DNA of 64,000 nt from Leifsonia sp. Root227 (GCF_001428745.1 NZ_LMIO01000001.1:1-64000); one strand, 5' to 3'. Numbered from the stretch's first letter, positions 16,159-25,528 are shown. A program made the numbers and translations. Notes: generated by a model not told the origin, from the sequence alone.

Positions 16159-17820
16159 TCAGCCCTCCAGCACCGCCATCGCCGCGTTGTGCCCTCCGAG
16201 CCCGCTGACCGCGCCTCCGCGCCGCGCCCCGGACCCGCACAGCAGGATGCGCGGGTGCTCGGTCGCCACGCCCCACCGCTGCGCAGGGGTGTCGAGCGGG
16301 TCGTCGTCCTCGGCGAACGGCCAGGAGAGCGGGCCGTGGAAGATGTTGCCGCCCGGCATGTTGAGGGCGTGCTCGATGTCGCGGGTGGTCTTCGTCTCGA
16401 TGCAGGGATTTCCGTCCGCGTCGGTGAGCAAGAGGCTCTCGATCGGCTCGGCCAGGACGGAGTTCAGGGATGCGATGACCGCATCCTGGAGTCGTTGCCT
16501 GGTGGCGTCGTTGTTGTCGTCGGTGAGCCAGCGGTCGGGGGTGTGCAGGCCGAACACCGTGATGGTCTGGGCTCCGGATGCGGCGAGCTCCGGGTCCAGG
16601 ATGCTCGGGTCGGTGAGCGAGTGGCAGTAGATCTCGCACGGAATGAGGTCCGGCATGACGCCGCGGACCGCCCCGGCGAAGGCGTCTTCGAGCTGCGTGT
16701 ATGTCTCGTTGATGTGGAAGGTGCCGCCGAAGGCCGCAGCGGGGTCGACGGCTTCGTCGCGCAGCCGGGGGAGGCGTTCGAGCAGGAGGTTGACCTTGAC
16801 CTGCGCTCCCTCGGCGCGGGGTCGGGACGGGGTGGCGTCACTCGGGGTCTCGCCGTCGCCCTGTCCGACGAGCAGCTGGTCGAGCACATCCGGTGCGACG
16901 TTGACGAGCACGTGCCTGCCGACCACGCGGCGGTCGTGGCCATGGCGGTCGTACCCGACGACGCCCTCCGGGCTGATCGAGGTGACCTCCGCATCCGTCA
17001 CGATGCGGGCGCCGGCCTCACGGGCGGCCCTGGCGAGCTCGCCTGTCACCGTCCCCATGCCGCCGACCGGGACGTCCCACTGACCGGTGCCCTGACCGAT
17101 GACGTGATAGAGGAAGCAGCGGTTCTGGGCGAGGGAGGCGTCGGAGACGCTGGCGAAGGTGCCGATCAGGGCATCCGTCGCCACCACGCCGCGGACGAGG
17201 TCGTTGGAGATGCGCGACTCGATGAGCTCGCCGATCGGGCGCTCGAAGATCGACGACCAGAGCTCGTCGTCGCCGACGAGTGCCTTGGCCTCGCTGCGGG
17301 TCAGGAGCGGTTCGGTGACCGTGGGCCACAGGGACTGCGCGAGGGCACCGGTCGTCTCGTAGAAGTCGTGGAACGCGAGGGCGTCGTCCGCGGCTCCGAT
17401 GCGGGCGAACGAGGAGGACGTGGCGTCCGCATCCGTATTGTCGATGAGGAGCGCGGCTCCGGACTCGTCGCCGGGGACGGGCGTGTACGAGGAGTACCGG
17501 CGACGCGCCAGCCGGATGCGCAGCCCGAGGTCATCGACGATGCGCTGCGGGAGCAGGCTCACCAGGTAGGAGTACCGCGACAGCCAGGCGTCGACACCGG
17601 AGAACGCCTGCGCGCTGACCGCAGCGCCTCCCACGGATTCGAGACGTTCGAGCAGGATGACGCTCTTTCCGGCGCGTGCGAGATACGCGGCGGCGGTGAG
17701 GCCGTTGTGGCCGCCGCCGACGATCACCACATCGTGAGTCGGTGCCGGGGTCGTTGCTGGGGCCGGTGCCGGGGTCGCAGCCTGCTCGAGTTCAGGGGAG
17801 GAAGCGGAAGTGGCGGTCAT
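16159..17820 (-). CDS. Phytoene-desaturase-like FAD oxidoreductase (PYROXD2 type)
   Basis: 553 aa flavin amine-oxidase/CrtI superfamily. After an Ala/Thr/Pro-rich lead-in (~1-27), the Rossmann dinucleotide motif VVIVGGGHNGLTAAAYLARAG appears, then LLERLESVGGAAVS. The C-terminus GSGARRGGAVSGLGGHNAA is the family's FAD-closing motif. It is closer to PYROXD2-like proteins than to carotenoid desaturases, and no crt genes are nearby, so a pigment role is not supported. The ATG at 17820 has TAGGCT 7 bases upstream. Confidence 0.85.
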   Translation of the reverse strand: MTATSASSPELEQAATPAPAPATTPAPTHDVVIVGGGHNGLTAAAYLARAGKSVILLERLESVGGAAVSAQAFSGVDAWLSRYSYLVSLLPQRIVDDLGLRIRLARRRYSSYTPVPGDESGAALLIDNTDADATSSSFARIGAADDALAFHDFYETTGALAQSLWPTVTEPLLTRSEAKALVGDDELWSSIFERPIGELIESRISNDLVRGVVATDALIGTFASVSDASLAQNRCFLYHVIGQGTGQWDVPVGGMGTVTGELARAAREAGARIVTDAEVTSISPEGVVGYDRHGHDRRVVGRHVLVNVAPDVLDQLLVGQGDGETPSDATPSRPRAEGAQVKVNLLLERLPRLRDEAVDPAAAFGGTFHINETYTQLEDAFAGAVRGVMPDLIPCEIYCHSLTDPSILDPELAASGAQTITVFGLHTPDRWLTDDNNDATRQRLQDAVIASLNSVLAEPIESLLLTDADGNPCIETKTTRDIEHALNMPGGNIFHGPLSWPFAEDDDPLDTPAQRWGVATEHPRILLCGSGARRGGAVSGLGGHNAAMAVLEG

Positions 17821-17827
17821 GCGTCAG

Positions 17828-17833
17828 AGCCTA
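17828..17833 (-). promoter_or_regulatory. Leaderless -10 box of the PYROXD2-like gene
   Basis: TAGGCT (minus strand) ends 7 bases before the ATG at 17820. Confidence 0.65.
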
Positions 17834-17892
17834 TGCGGAGCGACGATCGTGCATCAACGCGATGGCAGCCGACGCGTCAGGACGGCACCGCG

Positions 17893-18786
17893 TCAGGACG
17901 GCACAGCTCGTGCGAGCGCGTCGCGGCACGCGACCACGCCTGGGCGCTCGGCAGAGGAGCGCCTCGCCGACGTGAAAACGGTGCGGTGCGGCGATCCAGG
18001 CAGGTCGATCAGGCGAACGCTCGGCGTCTCGCCTGCCCAGACGAGGTCGGGCAGGATGCCGACTGCGTTGCCGGAACGGATCAGGCGGATGTGCGCGATC
18101 AAGTCGGCGGTCTCGTAGCGGACGTCCGGCTCGAACCCGGCGGCACGGCACAGCTGGACAGCCCAGGTGCGCGCGGCCGTGCCCTGGGGCTCCATCACCC
18201 AGGGGAGGGTGGCGGCGCCGGCCAGGCTCGTGGTCGTCACCCGCGCATCCGCGCTGGAGCTGCTCGCCAGATGGATGGCGTCCGAGGCGAGCTGGACCCT
18301 GTCGAGGTCGGTGCGGAGCCCGCGCGTGCTGGCTGGGTACTGCTCAGCGATCACCAGGTCGAAGTCGCGCGCAGAGACCTCGAACAGGCCCTGCTCCGGC
18401 TCTCGCTCCGTGACTTCGACGCGAAGCTCCGGGTATTCGGCGGCGAGCGTGGAGAGCGCGCGCGGGATGATGGCGTGCGCCGCGGACTGGAAGACCGCGA
18501 TCCGCACCACGCCGGCGACTGTGGTGCTGGATGCGGTCAGCTCGGCCTCCGCCCTGTCGAGCATGTCGAGGATGTCGCCGGTGTGCCTGACCAGGATCTC
18601 GGCCTGGGCGGTGAGCTGCACGCGGCGGCCGACCTTCTCGAGCAGGACGACGCCGGACTCCTTCTCCAGCGCCGAGAGTTGCTGGGAGACGGAAGACGGA
18701 GAGTACGACAGCGCCTCCGCGACGCCGGTGACGGTGCCGCGCACCTTGAGTTCGCGCAGGAGGCGAAGTTTGCGCACGTCGAGCAT
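17893..18786 (-). CDS. LysR-family regulator, divergent from putA
   Basis: 297 aa. The winged HTH is at ~1-60 (TVTGVAEALSYSPSSVSQQLSALEKE). The periplasmic-binding-like effector domain spans ~90-290. Its position, divergent from putA with a perfect 18-bp palindrome between them, makes it the likely controller of proline catabolism (inference). The ATG at 18786 has a GAAGG Shine-Dalgarno sequence at 18793-18797 (complement). The effector could be proline or another amino acid. Confidence 0.9.
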   Translation of the reverse strand: MLDVRKLRLLRELKVRGTVTGVAEALSYSPSSVSQQLSALEKESGVVLLEKVGRRVQLTAQAEILVRHTGDILDMLDRAEAELTASSTTVAGVVRIAVFQSAAHAIIPRALSTLAAEYPELRVEVTEREPEQGLFEVSARDFDLVIAEQYPASTRGLRTDLDRVQLASDAIHLASSSSADARVTTTSLAGAATLPWVMEPQGTAARTWAVQLCRAAGFEPDVRYETADLIAHIRLIRSGNAVGILPDLVWAGETPSVRLIDLPGSPHRTVFTSARRSSAERPGVVACRDALARAVPS

Positions 18787-18808
18787 CCGTTGCCTTCATT
18801 CGGTCAGA

Positions 18809-18826
18809 GCGAACGATATCGTTCGC
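18809..18826. promoter_or_regulatory. Perfect 18-bp palindrome, candidate operator
   Basis: GCGAACGATATCGTTCGC is a perfect palindrome lying 22 bases upstream of the LysR start and ~117 bases upstream of putA. An extra half-site ATTCGC follows at 18831-18836. It is a candidate autoregulatory and putA control site for the adjacent LysR protein. Confidence 0.6.
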
Positions 18827-18930
18827 AAACATTCGCTTTTCCTGATGATACTGAGGCTGCACACTGTTTCCACAGGGGTCGGTTCTGCACAGATTTCGCG
18901 GGCCTCAGCGATCCCCCGAGCAGCGAGGAA

Positions 18931-18936
18931 TACAGT
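18931..18936 (+). promoter_or_regulatory. Leaderless -10 box of putA
   Basis: TACAGT ends 7 bases before the ATG at 18944. Confidence 0.6.
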
Positions 18937-18943
18937 CGTGGAC

Positions 18944-21900
18944 ATGGTCAATCACACGGATGGCAACGAGACGCGCCCGTCGCAGATCGCGGACGAGGCG
19001 GTCGAACTCGTGCGCACCTGGCTCGCTCAGAGCTCCGCGACCGCCGAGGGTGCCTCTGCTGCGCAAGACCCGGCGGCCGAGCGTCTCGCCGGCGTGCTGA
19101 AAGACCCGCACGGACTCGACTTCGCTGTCGGATTCGTGGATGGCGTCGCCCGCCCGCAGGACCTGTTCGTGGCCGGCTACAACCTGCAGAAGGTGGCCAA
19201 GCGCATCCCGTCGTTCCTGCCCTGGTACATGCGGTTCGCCATCTGGCTGGGCGGCGTGTTCGGGCCGGTGCTCCCGTGGATCGTCATTCCGATCGCGCGC
19301 CGCGTGCTGCGCGGGATGGTCGGCCACCTGGTCGTCGACGCCACCCCGCAGAAGCTCGGACCGGCCATCGCCCACCTGCGCACGCCCAACGATCCGCACG
19401 GACACGGAGCGCGGCTGAACCTCAACCTGCTCGGGGAGGCCGTGCTCGGAGAGAAGGAGGCGGCGCGGCGCCTGGAAGGCACGAGAGAGCTGCTCGCGCG
19501 CGACGACGTCGACTACGTCTCGATCAAGGTGTCCTCGATCGCGTCGCAGCTCTCGATGTGGTCGTTCGACGAGACGGTCGAGCGCGTGGTGGAACGGCTG
19601 ACGCCGCTGTACCAGCTGGCCGCGTCGTCTCCGAAGCCGAAGTTCATCAACCTCGACATGGAGGAGTACCGCGACCTCAACCTGACGATGGCGGTCTTCA
19701 CCGGCATCCTGAGCAAGCCGGAGTTCGCGAAGCTCGAGGCGGGGATCGTGCTGCAGGCCTACCTGCCGGACGCCCTGGATGCGCTGCAGACCCTCACGGA
19801 GTGGTCCAGCACCCGGCGGGTCGCGGGCGGCGCCCCGATCAAGGTGCGCGTGGTCAAGGGCGCGAACCTGGCGATGGAGCGGGTGGATGCGGCCATCCAC
19901 GATTGGCCGCTCGCCACCTACGGCAGCAAGCAGGCCACCGACACCAACTACAAGCGCGTGCTCGATTGGGCGCTCACACCGGAGTACACGGACGCGGTGA
20001 AGATCGGCGTCGCAGGGCACAACCTGTTCGACGTGGCGTACGCCTGGCTGCTGGCCTCGCGTCGCGGGGTGACGGACAGCATCGACTTCGAGATGCTGCT
20101 CGGGATGGCGACGGCCCAGGCGGAGGCGGTCAAGAAGACGGTCGGCAGCCTGCTGCTCTACACGCCGGTCGTCAACCCCGCAGAGTTCGACGTGGCGATC
20201 TCGTACCTGATCCGCAGGCTTGAAGAGAACGCGAGCCAGGAGAACTTCATGTCCGCGGTGTTCGAGCTCGACTCGGATGCCGGCCTGTTCGAGCGGGAGA
20301 AGCAACGGTTCCTCGCCTCGATCGCCGAGCTGGAAGCAGACACGCAGCCGTGGGGTGTCGCGCCGCTGCCCAACCGGCAGCAGGACCGCTCACGGGAGTG
20401 GGACGAGGCGAGCGCAGAGGCGTTCACCCGGCCGGCCGCGCCGGAGCCTGCCGCTGATGGCGACGAAGGGCTGACGAGCGTCGTGCTCGGGCTGCGCCGC
20501 GGGTCGAGCGGCGACGGGGTCGTCGGAGAGCCGATGACCGTCGACGTGATGCGCGGCTTCCACAACGCCGCAGACACGGACCCGTCACTCGCGGCGAACC
20601 GGAGCTGGGGCAGGAAGATCCTCGCCAGGTCGGCCGCGTCGGAGCTGGGAGTCGAGACCATCGCGTCTGCCGCGCTCACCGACGCCGGTCAGCTCGATGC
20701 GCTCCTCCAGACCGTGAGGATCAACGGCGAGGCGTGGGGTGCGCGCAGCGGCTTCGACCGCGCTGCCGTGCTCGACCGTGCCGGGATCGCACTCGCCGCG
20801 AACCGCGACAGGCTCATCGAGGTGATGGCATCCGAGACGGGCAAGACCATCGCGGAGGCCGACCCAGAGGTCAGCGAGGCGATCGACTTCGCCCACTACT
20901 ACGCCAGCAGAGCGCGAGAATTGGATGCGGTCCAGGGCGCCCGCTTCGTGCCGTCGAAGATCACCGTCGTCACGCCTCCATGGAACTTCCCCGTGGCCAT
21001 CCCCGCCGGCTCCGTCCTCTCCGCGCTCGCCGCGGGTAGCGGGGTCGTCATCAAGCCGGCTCCTCAGGCCAAGCGCTCCGGCGCTGTGATGGTCGAGGCG
21101 CTCTGGGAGGCGGGCATCCCGCGCGAACTGCTGGCTCTCGTCGACGTGGCGGAGAACGACCTCGGACAGGCGCTCGTCTCGGACCCGCGCGTGGACAGGG
21201 TGATCCTGACCGGCGCGTACGAGACGGCCAAGCTGTTCCGGTCGTGGCGTCCCGACCTGCCGCTGCTGGCCGAGACGAGCGGCAAGAACGCCATCATCGT
21301 GACGCCGAGCGCCGACTACGACCTGGCCGTCTCGGACATCGTGAAGAGCGCATTCGGCCACGCCGGCCAGAAGTGCTCGGCCGCGAGCCTCGTCATCCTG
21401 GTCGGTTCCGTCGCCACCTCTGATCGGTTCCGCAACCAGCTCATCGACGCGGCCACGAGTATGCGCGTCGGATACCCGCAGGACCCGACGAGTCAGATGG
21501 GGCCGCTGATCGAGCCGGCATCCGGCAAGCTGCTGCACGCGCTCACCACGCTCGGCGCATCCGAGGAGTGGCTGGTGAAGCCGAAGCAGCTGGACGGCAC
21601 GGGCAGGCTGTGGTCGCCCGGCATCCGTGCGGGAGTGCAGGCAGGCTCGTACTTCCACCTCACCGAGTTCTTCGGTCCTGTGCTCGGGATCATGACGGCG
21701 AAGAACCTGGACGAAGCGATCCGCTATCAGAACGCTATCGAATACGGGCTCACCGCCGGACTGCACTCGCTTGACTCCGAGGAGCTGGCGCTCTGGCTCG
21801 AGTCGGTGGAAGCGGGAAACCTCTACGTCAACCGCGGGATCACGGGCGCCATCGTGCAGCGTCAGCCGTTCGGAGGGTGGAAGCGCTCGTCCGTCGGCGC

Positions 21901-22585
21901 CGGCACGAAGGCCGGTGGACCGAACTATCTGATCGGGCTCGGATCGTGGGTGCCGGACGCTGGCAGCTCCAGCGCCAGCCTGCACCTGCGCGGGCTCGAC
22001 AAGCGGGTGTCCGACCTCATCGAGTCCGGTCAGTCGTCGATGGACTACGCGGCGTTCGACGTCGTGCGACGGTCGGCGCTCAGCGACGCCATCGCCGCGG
22101 CGACGGAATACCACGCCGTCAAAGACGTGTCCGCCATCGGGGTGGAGCGTAACCTGTTCCGCTACCGGCCGGTGCCGGTGACCATCCGGCTCTCCGAGGG
22201 GGCGGGGCTTCCCGAGCTGCTGCGGGTGATGGCGGCGGGGACCGTCGCGAACTCGCCGTTCGCGGTGAGCACGGCGGTCAAGCTGCCGCGGGCGATGCAC
22301 CAGCTCCTGCGCGAACGCGAGCTCGAGGTGGTCGTGGAGTCGGACGGGCACTGGCTGTCGCGCATCCGGTCGCACGCGGCACGGCCCCACCGCATCCGGC
22401 TCATCGGGGGAGACGCGTCCGAGCTGGCAGCCGCACTCGGGGGGACCCCGGACGTGGCTGTGTACGCCAACCAGGTCACGCCGTCCGGGCGCATCGAGGT
22501 GCTGCCCTTCCTCCACGAGCAGGCGATCTCGATCACCAACCACCGGTTCGGAAATCCGACGCAGCTTTCCGACACAGTCATCTGA
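18944..22585 (+). CDS. putA: Bifunctional proline dehydrogenase / P5C dehydrogenase
   Basis: 1213 aa. PRODH barrel ~60-470 (LNLLGEAVLGEKEA, SIKVSSIASQLS, NLDMEEYRDLNLT, LQAYLPDAL, VRVVKGANLAMER) oxidises proline to P5C. The ALDH domain ~560-1060 oxidises glutamate semialdehyde with NAD+: TPPWNFPVAIPAG, catalytic E777 (ETSGKN) and C811 (GQKCSA). The ~150 C-terminal residues form the extra domain of long PutA proteins. There is no N-terminal ribbon-helix-helix, so the protein is not its own repressor, consistent with the divergent LysR regulator. The ATG at 18944 is set by the -10 box; the frame is open far upstream without other support. Confidence 0.96.
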   Translation: MVNHTDGNETRPSQIADEAVELVRTWLAQSSATAEGASAAQDPAAERLAGVLKDPHGLDFAVGFVDGVARPQDLFVAGYNLQKVAKRIPSFLPWYMRFAIWLGGVFGPVLPWIVIPIARRVLRGMVGHLVVDATPQKLGPAIAHLRTPNDPHGHGARLNLNLLGEAVLGEKEAARRLEGTRELLARDDVDYVSIKVSSIASQLSMWSFDETVERVVERLTPLYQLAASSPKPKFINLDMEEYRDLNLTMAVFTGILSKPEFAKLEAGIVLQAYLPDALDALQTLTEWSSTRRVAGGAPIKVRVVKGANLAMERVDAAIHDWPLATYGSKQATDTNYKRVLDWALTPEYTDAVKIGVAGHNLFDVAYAWLLASRRGVTDSIDFEMLLGMATAQAEAVKKTVGSLLLYTPVVNPAEFDVAISYLIRRLEENASQENFMSAVFELDSDAGLFEREKQRFLASIAELEADTQPWGVAPLPNRQQDRSREWDEASAEAFTRPAAPEPAADGDEGLTSVVLGLRRGSSGDGVVGEPMTVDVMRGFHNAADTDPSLAANRSWGRKILARSAASELGVETIASAALTDAGQLDALLQTVRINGEAWGARSGFDRAAVLDRAGIALAANRDRLIEVMASETGKTIAEADPEVSEAIDFAHYYASRARELDAVQGARFVPSKITVVTPPWNFPVAIPAGSVLSALAAGSGVVIKPAPQAKRSGAVMVEALWEAGIPRELLALVDVAENDLGQALVSDPRVDRVILTGAYETAKLFRSWRPDLPLLAETSGKNAIIVTPSADYDLAVSDIVKSAFGHAGQKCSAASLVILVGSVATSDRFRNQLIDAATSMRVGYPQDPTSQMGPLIEPASGKLLHALTTLGASEEWLVKPKQLDGTGRLWSPGIRAGVQAGSYFHLTEFFGPVLGIMTAKNLDEAIRYQNAIEYGLTAGLHSLDSEELALWLESVEAGNLYVNRGITGAIVQRQPFGGWKRSSVGAGTKAGGPNYLIGLGSWVPDAGSSSASLHLRGLDKRVSDLIESGQSSMDYAAFDVVRRSALSDAIAAATEYHAVKDVSAIGVERNLFRYRPVPVTIRLSEGAGLPELLRVMAAGTVANSPFAVSTAVKLPRAMHQLLRERELEVVVESDGHWLSRIRSHAARPHRIRLIGGDASELAAALGGTPDVAVYANQVTPSGRIEVLPFLHEQAISITNHRFGNPTQLSDTVI

Positions 22586-22602
22586 TCGGAGACGGGCCCG
22601 CG

Positions 22603-22608
22603 TAGCCT
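22603..22608 (+). promoter_or_regulatory. Leaderless -10 box of the aldo/keto reductase gene
   Basis: TAGCCT ends 6 bases before the ATG at 22615. Confidence 0.65.
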
Positions 22609-22614
22609 GAAAAC

Positions 22615-23442
22615 ATGACGACACCCAGCCTTCCCCTCAACTCAGGAACGTCCATCCCGCAGCTCGGTCTCGGCACCTGGCCACTCGACGACCGCGAGGT
22701 CGAGCGCGCGATCGTCGAAGCGGCGGCCATCGGATACCGCCACATCGACACGGCGGTGAAGTACGGCAACGAGGTCGGCGTCGGAGCCGGGGTGAAGAAC
22801 AGCGGCGTCGCCAGGGAGGCGCTGTTCGTCACCACGAAGCTCGACGGCACGTACCAGGGAGACGACCGCGCTGTCGACGGGCTGGACGGCTCGCTTGCCA
22901 GGCTGGGGCTCGACTACGTCGACCTGCTGCTCATCCACTGGCCGCTGCCCGCTCGGGACGAGTACGTGTCCACCTGGGAGACCTTCATCCGGCTGCGGGA
23001 GGCGGGCAAGGCGCGCGCGATCGGCGTCTCCAACTTCAAGCCCGCGCACATCGAAAAGCTGATCGCGGAGACCGGCGTGACCCCGGCGGTGAACCAGATC
23101 CAGCTCAGCCCGGCTATTCAGCGACGTGAGCAGCGCGCATACGACACCGAGCACGGGATCGTCACGGAGTCGTGGAGCCCGCTCGGCGCCGGAGGCGAGC
23201 TTCTGCGCTCGCCGGTGCTGGCCGAGATCGCAGAGAAGCACGAGAAGACGCCGGGGCAGGTCGTGCTCCGCTGGCACATCCAGAACGGGCTCGTCGTCAT
23301 CCCGAAATCCAGCAACGCCCAGCGGCTCGCGGAGAACTTCGACGTGTTCGGGTTCGAGCTGGACGCAGCGGACCTGGCCGCGATCGACACGCTCGACGAA
23401 GGACCGGACGCCGGAGTGGACTCGGACCGCAGCGGGCACTGA
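22615..23442 (+). CDS. Aldo/keto reductase (2,5-diketogluconate reductase-like)
   Basis: 275 aa TIM-barrel NADPH-dependent reductase. The catalytic tetrad is visible: Asp and Tyr in HIDTAVKYGNE, Lys in VTTKLDG, His in LLIHWPLP. The NADPH-binding segment is IPKSSNAQRLAENFDVF. Length is typical of AKR family 5. Single-gene transcription from its own leaderless promoter, 29 bases after putA. Physiological substrate unknown. Confidence 0.92.
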   Translation: MTTPSLPLNSGTSIPQLGLGTWPLDDREVERAIVEAAAIGYRHIDTAVKYGNEVGVGAGVKNSGVAREALFVTTKLDGTYQGDDRAVDGLDGSLARLGLDYVDLLLIHWPLPARDEYVSTWETFIRLREAGKARAIGVSNFKPAHIEKLIAETGVTPAVNQIQLSPAIQRREQRAYDTEHGIVTESWSPLGAGGELLRSPVLAEIAEKHEKTPGQVVLRWHIQNGLVVIPKSSNAQRLAENFDVFGFELDAADLAAIDTLDEGPDAGVDSDRSGH

Positions 23443-23456
23443 CAACGGCGCCGGTG

Positions 23457-23849
23457 TCAGGCGCGGAGGCGCGACTCCAGGGCGGCGCGGGCGAGGGTCA
23501 GGGCCGCGTCCACTGTCAGGCCCAGATCTGCGGCGCGGTCGGCGAAGGCCGCTGCTGCTGCGGCGGCCTCGCGCTGGACGGCGTCCGAGGCCGCGACGAA
23601 CGTGCCGGCGCGGCCGCGCGTCTCCAGGACGCCGACGTGCTCCAGCTCGCGATAGGCGCGCGCGATCGTGTTGGGAGCGAGTCCGAGCGCATCGGCCAGG
23701 GCGCGGACAGGCGGGAGGCGTGTTCCGACGGCGGCGTCGCCCGACGCCACGGCGGAGAGGATGTGCGACTTCAACTGCTCGAACGGCGGCGTGGTCGCGG
23801 ACGGGTCGATCGCGCCGGCGAGAAAGCCCGGCGTGCTGGAGTCGGTCAC
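23457..23849 (-). CDS. GntR-family regulator (short, YtrA-like)
   Basis: 130 aa. Winged HTH ~20-88: PPFEQLKSHILSAVASGDAAVGTRLPPVRALADALGL is split by the usual turn, followed by APNTIARAYRELEHVGVLETRGRAGTFV. The short ~40-residue helical tail and lack of an effector domain match the YtrA subfamily, which usually controls ABC transporters; none is adjacent. The GTG start overlaps the stop of the upstream histidine kinase gene by four bases (23846-23849), so it is translated with the two-component system. Confidence 0.9.
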   Translation of the reverse strand: MTDSSTPGFLAGAIDPSATTPPFEQLKSHILSAVASGDAAVGTRLPPVRALADALGLAPNTIARAYRELEHVGVLETRGRAGTFVAASDAVQREAAAAAAAFADRAADLGLTVDAALTLARAALESRLRA

Positions 23850-25462
23850 GGCTGGTCCGCCTTCCCTGGGATCGGTGCGCTGTCGACGAGCGGAAGCACC
23901 ACGGTGACGACGAGACCGCCGCCCGGCGCGTTCGCCAAGACGACGCTACCGCCTGCGGACCCGGCCAGCGCTCCGACGATCGCGAGACCGAGCCCGCCGC
24001 CGGAATGCGCCGTGCGGGCGCCGTCCGCCCGAGTGAACCTGTCGAGCGCCACGGGGATGAACGCGTCCGGCATTCCCGGGCCGCTGTCCCTCACGGTCAG
24101 GATGACCTCGGCGTCGGTGGCCGTGAGCTCGGCGGTGACCGTCGCATCCCGGAGTTCGAGGTCGTCGGGCGCGCCTGCGTCTGAGTCTGCGTCTGAGTCT
24201 GAGTCTGAGTCTGAGTCTGAGTCTGAGTCTGTGTCTGCGTTTGTCTCGGTGTCAACGCTGGTCTCCGTGCTCGTGCCGGCTCCTGCGCCCGGCGTTCCTG
24301 CGCCCGCCGTTCCCGTGCCCGGCGCGCCCTCAGTCGCAGTCGCCGCTGCCGCGATCGCCGTGATCGCGTTGCCGATGAGGTTGTCCAGGATGCGGCCGAA
24401 ATCGGTGGGCGAGAGACCGACCAGGCGCTCGCCAGATGGCATCTTGCGCGGGTTGTAGTCGAAGTCGATCGAGATCGGCGGAGTGCTCTCCTCCGGGCTC
24501 GCGGCCAGGAGGCGAGCGCGGTCGATGGCGTCGGCCAGCTCGTCGGTCAGCGTTCGCCAGTCCGTGCGGCCGCTCGCCGGGCCGGCCTCGATACGGGACA
24601 GCTCCAGCAGGTTGTTCGCGAGCTGGCCGAGCCGGAGGGCGGTGCTGCGAGACGAACGGATGTCCGCGAGCAGCGCGTTCGCGTCGCCGGCGTCCAGTTC
24701 CGCGAGTTCGAGCTGGCCGCGGAGGACGGCCAGCGGCGTGCGCAGCTCGTGACTCGCATCCGACACCATCTGCCGTTCGCGCTCCGCCGACGCCCGCAGC
24801 CGCCGGATCAGGTCGTTGAGGGTCCCGGCGAGCTCCGCGAGTTCGTCGCGCGCCGGATTGACGGTCAGCAGTCCCGTCGACTGCACGTCGGCGATGCGCT
24901 CCGCCTGCTCGCGCATCCTGCTCACCGGGCGCAGGGCGGCGCGGGTCAGCAGCCACGACGCGGCTCCGAACCCGATCACCAGCAGCACCGCACCGATCGC
25001 GAGAGCACCGGTCAGCCGGTCCAGGATGAGGTCCGTCGTCTCGTTGTTGCGCGCGGCGATCACGTGCATCACACCGTTCGGCGTCACCACCTCGCGCACC
25101 AGCACGAGGTACTGGTCGTCGCCGACCTTCACGCTCGTGGCCTGGTCGCCCAGCTTCAGCAGACTGCTGATGTCCTCCTCCAGCGAGCCAGGCAGAGTGG
25201 ATGCGAGCACCGAGCCGGACGCATCCACGATCGCGAGCTCCTGGCCGCCGCCCGGCAGATCGAACGGTCCGTCCGGGTTGTTGCCCAGAGCGGCGGCCGG
25301 CGCCGCCACGTCGTTGTCGAGCAGCGTCACCGTGGCGTTGTGCAGGATCGCCGCGACGCCGAAGCGCACCACCTCGACGGCGACCAGGCCGAACAGGGTG
25401 GCGACGATCAGACTGCCGATCGTGATGCGGGCGGTGATCGACAGGCGCCGGAGACGGTTCAC
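23846..25462 (-). CDS. Sensor histidine kinase with Ser-Asp repeat insertion
   Basis: 538 aa. TM1 ~13-36, extracytoplasmic sensor ~37-150, TM2 ~152-172, HAMP ~173-225, then dimerisation box DASHELRTPL (H238). The ATPase domain has an N box (DNLIGNAI, ~360-367), G1 DSGPGMP (459-465) and G2 GGGLGLAIV (~487-495). Between the N box and G1 sits a ~60-residue low-complexity insertion (~371-432) rich in Ala/Gly/Thr and ending in repeated Ser-Asp. The GTG start is at 25462, 66 bases after the response regulator stop. The signal is unknown. Confidence 0.93.
   Translation of the reverse strand: MNRLRRLSITARITIGSLIVATLFGLVAVEVVRFGVAAILHNATVTLLDNDVAAPAAALGNNPDGPFDLPGGGQELAIVDASGSVLASTLPGSLEEDISSLLKLGDQATSVKVGDDQYLVLVREVVTPNGVMHVIAARNNETTDLILDRLTGALAIGAVLLVIGFGAASWLLTRAALRPVSRMREQAERIADVQSTGLLTVNPARDELAELAGTLNDLIRRLRASAERERQMVSDASHELRTPLAVLRGQLELAELDAGDANALLADIRSSRSTALRLGQLANNLLELSRIEAGPASGRTDWRTLTDELADAIDRARLLAASPEESTPPISIDFDYNPRKMPSGERLVGLSPTDFGRILDNLIGNAITAIAAAATATEGAPGTGTAGAGTPGAGAGTSTETSVDTETNADTDSDSDSDSDSDSDADSDAGAPDDLELRDATVTAELTATDAEVILTVRDSGPGMPDAFIPVALDRFTRADGARTAHSGGGLGLAIVGALAGSAGGSVVLANAPGGGLVVTVVLPLVDSAPIPGKADQP
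24179..24238 (-). repeat. Ten 6-bp tandem repeats (Ser-Asp codons) in the kinase gene
   Basis: On the plus strand, ten consecutive GTCTGA-type hexamers (units 2, 9 and 10 vary in the last base), read on the minus strand as alternating Ser and Asp/Ala codons. The unit is a multiple of three, so slippage alters length without a frameshift. It lies inside the catalytic ATPase domain. Confidence 0.9.
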
Positions 25463-25528
25463 GGTCGCGTCACGCGGGTTCCGCGCATCCCGGGCAGCAG
25501 GGAGGAACGTCGGCGACCGCTGGGTGAC

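Noticed and set aside
16159-17820. Carotenoid desaturase (crtI).
   Set aside because: The dinucleotide motifs fit, but the sequence is closer to PYROXD2-like proteins and no crtB, crtE or other pigment gene is near.
16105-20223. A 1372-codon plus-strand reading frame across the PYROXD2-like, LysR and putA region.
   Set aside because: It runs antisense to two well-supported genes and out of frame with putA; its product is Arg/Gly-rich with no recognisable domain. High GC gives few chance stops.
24179-24238. Phase-variable ON/OFF switch in the kinase (and likewise in menE).
   Set aside because: Repeat units are 6 and 18 bases, multiples of three, so copy change alters length but not frame.
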